Origin: Mucilaginibacter tolerans
GTDB taxonomy: Bacteria > Bacteroidota > Bacteroidia > Sphingobacteriales > Sphingobacteriaceae
Direction of reading: 5' to 3'
NCBI RefSeq assembly: GCF_030519375.1
Contig: NZ_JAUMKB010000016.1
Span: forward strand, 1-64,000
DNA: 64,000 nucleotides
The translations under genes and the position numbers were made by a program. The notes below the pieces were generated by a model. It did no database searches and was not told the DNA's origin. It saw nothing but the letters and a program-made list of their open reading frames with translations. Shown here piece by piece: positions 52,535-59,515 of the stretch; within the stretch, counting starts at the first letter, position 1, and every line of letters begins with the position of its first letter.

Positions 52535-53590
52535 ATGAGAACCATCAAGGGGCCGGCAATCTTTTTGGCGCAATTCATCGGCGACCAGGAACCGTTTAAT
52601 AACTTAACATCGATATGTAAATGGGCAAAGAGCCTTGGTTACAAGGGCGTGCAACTGCCTACAAATGATACCCGTTTTATCGATCTTCAAAAAGCAGCCG
52701 AAAGCAAAACTTATGCTGATGAGATAAAAGGGCAGGTGAATTCTTGTGGATTAGAAATCACGGAATTGTCTACCCACTTACAAGGGCAATTAGTTGCTGT
52801 AAACCCTGTTTACGATACCCTTTTTGACGCATTTGCACCACAAGCTTATAAAAATAATCCTGTTGAACGTCAGAAATGGGCTGTTCAGCAGGTTAAATAT
52901 GCAGCTAAAGCATCGCAAAATTTAGGATTGAATGCGTCTGTTACATTCAGCGGTGCATTGCTTTGGCCAATGGTTTACCCGTGGCCGCAACGCCCTGCCG
53001 GTTTGGTTGAAACTGGTTTTAAAGAATTAGCCAAACGCTGGAGACCTATACTAGATTATTACGAAGAGTGTGGTATCGATTTATGCTACGAAATTCATCC
53101 GGGTGAAGATTTGCATGACGGCATTACTTATGAAATGTTCCTGGATCATGTCGATCAGCATAAGCGTGCCTGCCTGTTGTACGATCCTTCACACTTTGTA
53201 CTGCAATGCCTCGATTATCTGGAATACATTGATAATTATCATGAGCGGATCAAAATGTTCCATGTGAAGGATGCTGAGTTTAACCCAACGGGCAAGCAAG
53301 GTGTTTATTGCGGTTACCAGAATTGGGTTGAACGTGCAGGTCGTTTCCGTTCGTTAGGGGATGGTCAGGTTGATTTTAAAAGTATTTTTAGTAAATTGAC
53401 TCAATATGATTATACAGGATGGGCTGTGCTGGAGTGGGAGTGCGCACTGAAACATCCGGAAGATGGTGCAAGAGAAGGTGCCGGATTTATTAAAGATCAT
53501 ATTATAAGGGTAACGGAAAAAGCATTTGATGATTTTGCCGCCTCCGGATCAGACGAAACTTTTAATCGCAGGTTACTGGGATTAGAATAA
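52535..53590 (+). CDS. Cytoplasmic TIM-barrel sugar isomerase/epimerase-like protein
   Basis: The protein has 351 residues and no signal peptide. Barrel strands with ligand residues are visible: YKGVQLPTNDTRFID, ICYEIHPGEDLHDG-like DLCYEIHPGED, CLLYDPSHFV, KMFHVKDAEF and AVLEWECALKHPEDG. The last glutamate lies where the family keeps the fourth metal ligand. It pairs with the cytoplasmic Gfo/Idh gene and the MFS gene downstream. The specific substrate is unknown. Confidence 0.87.
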   Translation: MRTIKGPAIFLAQFIGDQEPFNNLTSICKWAKSLGYKGVQLPTNDTRFIDLQKAAESKTYADEIKGQVNSCGLEITELSTHLQGQLVAVNPVYDTLFDAFAPQAYKNNPVERQKWAVQQVKYAAKASQNLGLNASVTFSGALLWPMVYPWPQRPAGLVETGFKELAKRWRPILDYYEECGIDLCYEIHPGEDLHDGITYEMFLDHVDQHKRACLLYDPSHFVLQCLDYLEYIDNYHERIKMFHVKDAEFNPTGKQGVYCGYQNWVERAGRFRSLGDGQVDFKSIFSKLTQYDYTGWAVLEWECALKHPEDGAREGAGFIKDHIIRVTEKAFDDFAASGSDETFNRRLLGLE

Positions 53591-53643
53591 TCATCGCCTT
53601 GTAATTAAACTAAAGAAACCAATATAACCCTAAAATAAAATTC

Positions 53644-54855
53644 ATGCAGACTATAAACCGTACTCAACTCTTTCGGGCAAGTTGTTTGTCCCTTTTAGTT
53701 ACCTCACTGTCATTTGGTATTCGTGCCGGCATCCTAAATAAACTGGGCACCGATTTTCAGTTGGATAAAGCACAATTAGCTTCAATCACCGCAACTGCTT
53801 TTTATGGATTCCCTATAGCTGTAGTCATCGGTGGTTTTATAGTTGATATCATCGGAATGAAACGATTGCTGGTAATGGCATTCTTGTTCCATCTGGCAGG
53901 GATACTATTAACAATTTTTGCCCAGGGATTTTGGACATTATATATCTCAACTCTGTTAGTCGGACTTGCAAACGGGACAGTTGAGGCAGCGTGTAATCCT
54001 TTGGTAACTTCGTTATATACCGATAATAAAACAACCAAACTGAATCACTTTCACTTATGGTTTCCCGGAGGCATAGTGATTGGCACATTGATCGTGCTTC
54101 TGTTGAATAAGATTGGCTTGGGCTGGCAGATACAGGTAGGCTTAATGCTTATTCCTACGTTGGTATATGGCTATCTATTCTCTAAACTGGATTTCCCTGT
54201 TACCGAAAGGGTTGCTTCCGGTGTTTCAACTGCAGGAATGTACCGGGCGCTTTGGAACCCACTATTTATTTTCATGTTCATTTGTATGTTCGGAACAGCT
54301 ATAACCGAATTGTTTACTGGACAGTGGATAGATGTATTGTTAAAGAATGTCACTGACAATGCGATCCTTATATTAACACTCGATACTGGTGTAATGGTGG
54401 TTGGCCGCGCATTTGCCAAACCTGTATTAAAACTTTTTCCACCACAGGTGTTATTGTTAATATCAACTACATTGGCTGCTTTAGGAATATATCTGCTAAG
54501 TACCGTAACTGGTCCGGCAATATATGGTGCGGCTGTTATATTTGGTATGGGGGTTTGTTATTTTTGGCCCACCATGCTTGGGTTTGTCAATCAAAACCTG
54601 CCAAAAACAGGTGCAGTTGGCTTAAACCTGATGGGCGGTGCTGGTATGTTTGCTGTATCTATCTACACCATATTCATGGGCTCATATTATGATAACATTG
54701 TTAAAGAGGCAAATGGTGATAACAGCTTTGCAGGACAAAAAATATTACAGACAACACTGGTTATTCCGATCGCATTAATAGTAGCTTTTGGCGGTTTAGT
54801 ATTATATATGCGTTATAAAAACAAAACACAACCGATAGCTAATCCGGTAGTTTAA
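53644..54855 (+). CDS. Major facilitator superfamily transporter, sugar-type
   Basis: The protein has 403 residues with about twelve transmembrane helices. MFS features include the cytoplasmic loop GGFIVDIIGMKRLLV (motif A-like) and LANGTVEAACNPLVTSLYTDNKTTKLNHFHLWFPGG, which resembles the FucP/NHS-like symporters of Bacteroidota. It probably imports the sugar or keto-sugar handled by the flanking enzymes. It follows the TIM-barrel gene by 53 bases and precedes a cytochrome gene by 55 bases. Confidence 0.87.
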   Translation: MQTINRTQLFRASCLSLLVTSLSFGIRAGILNKLGTDFQLDKAQLASITATAFYGFPIAVVIGGFIVDIIGMKRLLVMAFLFHLAGILLTIFAQGFWTLYISTLLVGLANGTVEAACNPLVTSLYTDNKTTKLNHFHLWFPGGIVIGTLIVLLLNKIGLGWQIQVGLMLIPTLVYGYLFSKLDFPVTERVASGVSTAGMYRALWNPLFIFMFICMFGTAITELFTGQWIDVLLKNVTDNAILILTLDTGVMVVGRAFAKPVLKLFPPQVLLLISTTLAALGIYLLSTVTGPAIYGAAVIFGMGVCYFWPTMLGFVNQNLPKTGAVGLNLMGGAGMFAVSIYTIFMGSYYDNIVKEANGDNSFAGQKILQTTLVIPIALIVAFGGLVLYMRYKNKTQPIANPVV

Positions 54856-54910
54856 AAAATTTATAAATTGCGCTTAATTAAAATTTAATCAAGCTATAAT
54901 AACCTCTAAA

Positions 54911-55348
54911 ATGAAAAAGACATTCATCGTTCTGGGCTTAAGCCTTGCACTCGCTGCTTGCGGCGGCAGTAAATCTAACAGCGGATCAGCTGACAGCACA
55001 TCAGCTGCTAACAAAACCGCTACGGCAAGCAATTCCGATGCAGCGCAGGATACAGCGGCAAGCCATAACGGTACTGAGAAAACTGCGGGAACGCCTTCAG
55101 CAGCGGGAGCTCAATTGATTGCTAAATCAGACTGCGGCACTTGCCATAAAGAACAAGAAAAACTGATTGGCCCCGCCTTCGCAGATGTGGCAAAAAAATA
55201 TACTTCGTCGGATGCTGATACGCTGGCTAACAAAATCATTAAAGGTGGTAGCGGCCACTGGGGAACAGTTCCAATGAGCCCGCACCCAACCATTTCTGTG
55301 GGCGACGCCAAATCAATGGTTAATTATATTTTATCCTTGAAAAAATAG
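54911..55348 (+). CDS. Lipoprotein cytochrome c (class I)
   Basis: The protein has 145 residues. The lipobox LAAC places the lipid anchor on Cys17. A long Ser/Ala/Thr-rich linker (20-65) precedes a c551-like domain with the haem motif Cys75-Gly-Thr-Cys78-His79 and the axial Met122 in VPMSPHP. It should carry electrons between the flavoprotein dehydrogenases and the respiratory chain in the periplasm. Its place inside the cluster makes it the natural acceptor for the two GMC dehydrogenases. Confidence 0.92.
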   Translation: MKKTFIVLGLSLALAACGGSKSNSGSADSTSAANKTATASNSDAAQDTAASHNGTEKTAGTPSAAGAQLIAKSDCGTCHKEQEKLIGPAFADVAKKYTSSDADTLANKIIKGGSGHWGTVPMSPHPTISVGDAKSMVNYILSLKK

Positions 55349-55380
55349 GGATATAAACTTCTTATCCAAATAAACAAACC

Positions 55381-56631
55381 ATGACCGCAGGTATCCGGGT
55401 TAAACTATCTACGATGATGTTCCTCGAGTTTTTTATCTGGGGGGCATGGTTTGTTACCATGGGCACGTATCTGACCAAGGGACTTCATTCGACCGATGTT
55501 CAAAGCGCAACAGCTTATGCAACACAATCATTTGGAGCTATCATCGCCCCATTCATTGTAGGCCTTATTGCCGATAAGTATTTTTCTGCACAAAAAATTC
55601 TGGGCGTTTTGCACCTGTTTGGCGCAGCATTAATGTACTATGAATATAAAGCACCCGACTTTGGTGGTTTTTATCCGGGTATATTGGCTTACATGATCAT
55701 TTATATGCCGACTCTGGCATTAGTGAATTCGGTTTCCTTCAAACAAATGGCCAATCCCAGTAAAGAGTTTCCGCCAATTCGTATTTTTGGAACAGGTGGA
55801 TGGATAGCTGCAGGATTGATCATTGGGTGGCTGCAATGGGAGCAAAAAGGGGCGTTATCCTCGACATTCTTAATGGCTTCTATAGCTTCCTTAGGCTTGG
55901 GTTTATTGAGCTTTACCCTGCCTGATACTCCGCCCGCAAAAAAAGGTCAGAAAACATCGCTTGGTGATATTATAGGCCTTGATTCGATTGGCTTATTAAA
56001 GAATAGATCTTACCTGGTATTCTTCCTGGCATCGATTGCTATTTGTATTCCCCTGGCATTTTACTACAATTTCACCAATCCTTTCTTAAATGAAGTAGGT
56101 ATGAAATCAGCCGCGGGGGTTCAAACTTTAGGACAGTTCTCCGAATTAGGCTTTATGGCCTTAATGCCATTCTTTTTTGTGCGTTTGGGTGTCAAGAAAA
56201 TGCTTGCATTTGGTATGTTGGCCTGGGCGCTGCGCTACGTATGTTTTGCTTATGGCGACGTAGGCGCAAATTACTGGATGTTAATTGCTGGCATAGTACT
56301 GCACGGCGTTTGTTATGACTTCTTTTTTGTCACAGGATATATTTACACAGACAGACTGGCTGGTGATCGCTTTAAAAGTGCAGCGCAGGGGTTTATTACA
56401 TTGGCAACATATGGCGTGGGTATGCTGATCGGCTTTTCGATCGCCGGATCGGTAGTTGGCCACTGGCAAACATCTCCGACTTCACATAACTGGCAATCTA
56501 TTTGGTTGGTGCCGTGTGGAATCGCAATAGTGGTATTGCTATTATTTATGTTGCTTTTTACCGATAAGAACAAAACAGAAACACAACCAGGATTAGATAT
56601 TGAGGAACCTTCCGCAAACCTGGAAATATAA
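55381..56631 (+). CDS. Nucleoside:H+ symporter-like (NupG/XapB-type) MFS transporter
   Basis: The protein has 416 residues with twelve predicted membrane helices. Motifs typical of the nucleoside-H+ symporter family are MMFLEFFIWGAWFVTMGTYL at the start, PFIVGLIADKYFSAQKILG, FPPIRIFGTGGWIAAGLIIG and FVTGYIYTDRLAGDRFKSAAQGF. In Bacteroidota sugar loci these proteins may transport sugars or keto-sugars rather than nucleosides; the substrate is not shown by sequence. It follows the cytochrome gene by 32 bases. Confidence 0.87.
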   Translation: MTAGIRVKLSTMMFLEFFIWGAWFVTMGTYLTKGLHSTDVQSATAYATQSFGAIIAPFIVGLIADKYFSAQKILGVLHLFGAALMYYEYKAPDFGGFYPGILAYMIIYMPTLALVNSVSFKQMANPSKEFPPIRIFGTGGWIAAGLIIGWLQWEQKGALSSTFLMASIASLGLGLLSFTLPDTPPAKKGQKTSLGDIIGLDSIGLLKNRSYLVFFLASIAICIPLAFYYNFTNPFLNEVGMKSAAGVQTLGQFSELGFMALMPFFFVRLGVKKMLAFGMLAWALRYVCFAYGDVGANYWMLIAGIVLHGVCYDFFFVTGYIYTDRLAGDRFKSAAQGFITLATYGVGMLIGFSIAGSVVGHWQTSPTSHNWQSIWLVPCGIAIVVLLLFMLLFTDKNKTETQPGLDIEEPSANLEI

Positions 56632-56634
56632 CTT

Positions 56635-56720
56635 AATTTGAAAATGTATCGATTTGAAGATTTGGAAATTAACAAGCACATGATCCGCAAATCATTTTCA
56701 AATTATCACACTTTCAAATT
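56635..56720. repeat. Post-stop word-repeat hairpin
   Basis: Arms 56635-56664 and 56688-56720 pair over most of 28 positions. The word ATTTGAAnAT occurs twice in each arm in the same order. It starts four bases after the stop of the symporter gene and ends 17 bases before the next ATG. Confidence 0.65.
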
Positions 56721-56737
56721 TTCAAATAAACTAACCA

Positions 56738-57628
56738 ATGAATAACTCACAAAATCGTCGGTCGGCAATTAAGAACCTGATTGCAGGCACGGCCGCAATA
56801 ACCGCATCTGGAATGATATCATCGTTCACCTCGCCTGCCGATAACGAGCAGGAATTTGCTCCTTTAAAAGGAAATATCAATCACTCGGTAAGCCCATGGT
56901 GCTACAGCGAACTGACACTGGACCAATTGTGCGAAGTGTCTAAAAGTATTGGCATCAAAGGAGTCGACCTATGTGGCCCAAAGGACTGGCCTACGCTACA
57001 AAAACATGGTATGTATTCACCGATGTGCAACGGAGCCGAAATCAACCTCACAGATGGTTTCGGTGATAAACAGTTCCACGCAACTTTGCAGAAAAACTAT
57101 ACCGAAATGATTCCACTGGTGGAAAAGAACGGCTATACCAATCTAATCTGTTTTAGCGGTAGCCGCAGGGGAAAAAGTGATGAAGAAGGCTGGAAAAACT
57201 GTGAAGAAGGACTGAAGCCGCTGGTGGCGCTAGCCGAAAAACATAAGGTAGTTTTATGCATGGAGCTGTTGAACAGCAAAATTGACCATAAGGATTATCA
57301 ATGTGATCGCGTAGAGTGGGGTGTAGAGTTGGCAAAACGCATTAATTCTGAAAACTTTAAGCTGTTGTTTGATATTTATCATATGCAGATAATGGAAGGT
57401 GATATCATCAGAAACATTAATGATTATCATAAATATATCGCTCATTTTCATACTGGCGGCATACCCGGCAGGCACGAGATTGATGATACGCAAGAATTGT
57501 ATTATCCTGCAGTAATGAAAGCCATTGCTGCAACCGGCTTTAAAGGTTATGTGGGACAGGAATTTGTCCCTAAGGAGAAAGATAAAATTGGATCGCTGCG
57601 CAAAGCGATTCAAATATGTGATGTGTAA
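56738..57628 (+). CDS. Exported hydroxypyruvate isomerase-like TIM-barrel protein
   Basis: The protein has 296 residues with a Tat-like signal (NRRSAIKNLIAGTAAITASG). The barrel has NHSVSPWCYSELTLDQLCEVSKSIGIKGVDLCGPKDWP, LCMELLNSKIDHKDYQCD, KLLFDIYHMQIMEGD, IAHFHTGGIPGRHEID and YVGQEFVP, giving Glu, Asp, His and Glu metal ligands as in the hydroxypyruvate isomerase group. The true substrate is likely a sugar or keto-sugar. Together with the next gene it forms a tight pair of exported barrels (31 bases apart). Confidence 0.87.
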   Translation: MNNSQNRRSAIKNLIAGTAAITASGMISSFTSPADNEQEFAPLKGNINHSVSPWCYSELTLDQLCEVSKSIGIKGVDLCGPKDWPTLQKHGMYSPMCNGAEINLTDGFGDKQFHATLQKNYTEMIPLVEKNGYTNLICFSGSRRGKSDEEGWKNCEEGLKPLVALAEKHKVVLCMELLNSKIDHKDYQCDRVEWGVELAKRINSENFKLLFDIYHMQIMEGDIIRNINDYHKYIAHFHTGGIPGRHEIDDTQELYYPAVMKAIAATGFKGYVGQEFVPKEKDKIGSLRKAIQICDV

Positions 57629-57659
57629 TAACTTAACCAATCTATCTAAGCAATAAATA

Positions 57660-58538
57660 ATGACTACAAGAAGAAAATTTCTGGCCCAGGCCGGATTAGC
57701 AACGGCGGGAGTATTTGTCGCCCCATCGCTGCTGAAGGCTGTTTCCGTACATAAACCAGGTATACAATTATATTCATTGCGCGATCAGTTGCCAAAGGAT
57801 GTAAAAGGTGTGATAGGCAAAGTGGCTAAAGCTGGCTATAAAGAGGTTGAAACGTTTGGCTATGATGCGAAAACGGGCTACTGGGGCTTACAGTCAAAAG
57901 ATTTTGCCAAGCTTCTAAAAGATAATGGCCTGAGCTCACCAAGCGGTCACTATGGCATCGACTCTTTCTTTGGAAAGGGTGATACCGAAGATCTGAAACG
58001 CTATATGGAAGTGGCGAATACTATCGGGCAAAGCTATATCATTATCCCTTCATTAAATGGTGAATTCATCAAAACGGTTGACGAGTGCAAAACTGTAGCT
58101 GAAAAAATGAATAAAGCGGCTGATCTTTTAAAAACAGCTAACTTAAAACTGGGCTACCATAACCACAATTTTGAATGGAAACCACTTGGCGGAGGTGCGA
58201 CCTTTTATGATACTATCCTGAAAGAAACTGACCCTAAGCTGGTACACATGGAGATGGATATTTTCTGGGTAGTTCGCGCGGGTCAAAATCCTATTGAGAT
58301 ACTGGCGAAACATCCGGGAAGGTTTGCTTTCGCCCACGTGAAAGACAGAGACAAAGTAAAAACCGATCTGAACACAGAAATAGGTAAAGGCAGTATTGAT
58401 TTTAAGGCCATTATTCCGAAAGCAAAAGCTGCGGGTGTAAGACACTTTATGATGGAGCAGGAAAACTTCACCAACATTGATCCGTTTGTGAGCATTACCC
58501 AGAGCTGCTATTACATGAAGAATACACTAAACATATAA
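57660..58538 (+). CDS. Tat-exported TIM-barrel sugar isomerase/epimerase-like protein
   Basis: The protein has 292 residues with a clear Tat signal (TTRRKFLAQAGLATAGVFVAPSLL). The barrel motifs are PGIQLYSLRDQLPKDV, LGYHNHNFEWKPLGGG, LVHMEMDIFWVVRAGQNP, FAFAHVKDRDK and HFMMEQENFTNIDP. It closely resembles the barrel at 43812 in order and motifs. It is followed after 28 bases by the DUF1080 gene, a pairing frequent in Bacteroidota and consistent with consecutive steps on 3-keto-glycosides. Confidence 0.88.
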   Translation: MTTRRKFLAQAGLATAGVFVAPSLLKAVSVHKPGIQLYSLRDQLPKDVKGVIGKVAKAGYKEVETFGYDAKTGYWGLQSKDFAKLLKDNGLSSPSGHYGIDSFFGKGDTEDLKRYMEVANTIGQSYIIIPSLNGEFIKTVDECKTVAEKMNKAADLLKTANLKLGYHNHNFEWKPLGGGATFYDTILKETDPKLVHMEMDIFWVVRAGQNPIEILAKHPGRFAFAHVKDRDKVKTDLNTEIGKGSIDFKAIIPKAKAAGVRHFMMEQENFTNIDPFVSITQSCYYMKNTLNI

Positions 58539-58566
58539 TACCAATTGTTCAAACCAAACTAAATTA

Positions 58567-59334
58567 ATGATGAAAAAAACGATCATATTAACCGCCCTGT
58601 TAGCAGGAGGGGCTGTTATGGCGTTCGCGCAGCAAGCAAAACCCGAAGACACCGAAACTTGGGAACCAATTCCCAAAGTTGTTACCCCCGGTGCAACTTT
58701 TAAAGATGCTCCTTCGGATGCAATTATACTTTTTGACGGCAAAAATCTGGATGAATGGGTTCAAAATGCTGATGGCTCGCCAGCAAAATGGGATGTTGCT
58801 GATGGCATATTGACCGTGAACAAGAACTACGGTAACATTGAAACCAAACGCAAATTCAACAGTTATCAGTTGCATTTAGAATGGCGCGTACCTGCCAATA
58901 TCACTGGTAGCGGACAGGCAAGAGGCAACAGTGGATTGTTCCTGGCATCAACTGGTAAAGGTGACGCAGGTTACGAATTGCAGGTTTTGGATTCGTACAA
59001 TAACAAAACTTACGTGAATGGTATGGCAGGAAGCTTGTACAAACAAGCTATTCCGCTCGCAAACCCGGGCCGCAAACCCGGTGAGTGGCAGACTTATGAT
59101 GTGATTTGGAATGCACCTGCATTTAACACAGACGGTACTGTTAAAACGCCTGCCCATGCTACTGTATTCTTCAATGGTGTATTGGTCGAAAATAATTTTG
59201 AGTTGAAAGGCCCAACCTTGTACATCGGTAAACCTGAGTACAAAGCTCATGGGGCATGTCCTATCAAATTACAAGCACATGGCGACAAAAGTGAGCCGTT
59301 AAGCTTCCGCAACATTTGGATACGCGAGTTATAA
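58567..59334 (+). CDS. DUF1080 / 3-keto-disaccharide hydrolase family protein
   Basis: The protein has 255 residues with a Sec signal peptide (ending AFAQ). The concanavalin-like jelly roll of the DUF1080 family is clear: IILFDGKNLDEWVQNADGSPAKWDV, FNSYQLHLEWRVP, GNSGLFLAS, GYELQVLDSYNNKTYVNGMAGSLY, and PIKLQAHGDKSEPLSFRNIWIREL. The family is described as acting on 3-keto-glycosides. Within this cluster it would cleave the products of the GMC or Gfo/Idh oxidoreductases in the periplasm. The last gene of the long transcription unit; a strong terminator follows. Confidence 0.92.
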   Translation: MMKKTIILTALLAGGAVMAFAQQAKPEDTETWEPIPKVVTPGATFKDAPSDAIILFDGKNLDEWVQNADGSPAKWDVADGILTVNKNYGNIETKRKFNSYQLHLEWRVPANITGSGQARGNSGLFLASTGKGDAGYELQVLDSYNNKTYVNGMAGSLYKQAIPLANPGRKPGEWQTYDVIWNAPAFNTDGTVKTPAHATVFFNGVLVENNFELKGPTLYIGKPEYKAHGACPIKLQAHGDKSEPLSFRNIWIREL

Positions 59335-59352
59335 TCTTAAAAACTAAATAAT

Positions 59353-59388
59353 AAAAAAGGGTTGCCAACTGGTTGGCGACCCTTTTTT
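59353..59388 (+). terminator. Rho-independent terminator closing the sugar cluster
   Basis: GGGTTGCCAAC / GTTGGCGACCC is preceded by six A and followed by six T, so it can work in both directions. It marks the end of the unit beginning at or before 51357. Confidence 0.9.
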
Positions 59389-59451
59389 ATTGCTTTTGTA
59401 ACAAATATATTGATGATTCAGTCGTTGACAGTTAATGCCACATAATAACTG

Positions 59452-59480
59452 TTTGTCCAACATTTTTTAGATTATATTTG
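59452..59480 (+). promoter_or_regulatory. Bacteroidota-type promoter of the DUF4965 gene
   Basis: TTTG (59452-59455), 17 bases, TATATTTG (59473-59480). The -7 box is perfect; the spacer is two bases shorter than the usual 19. The start codon is 35 bases downstream. Confidence 0.55.
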
Positions 59481-59515
59481 TCATTCATAACCTAAAAAAC
59501 ATACTTCTTACCAAC

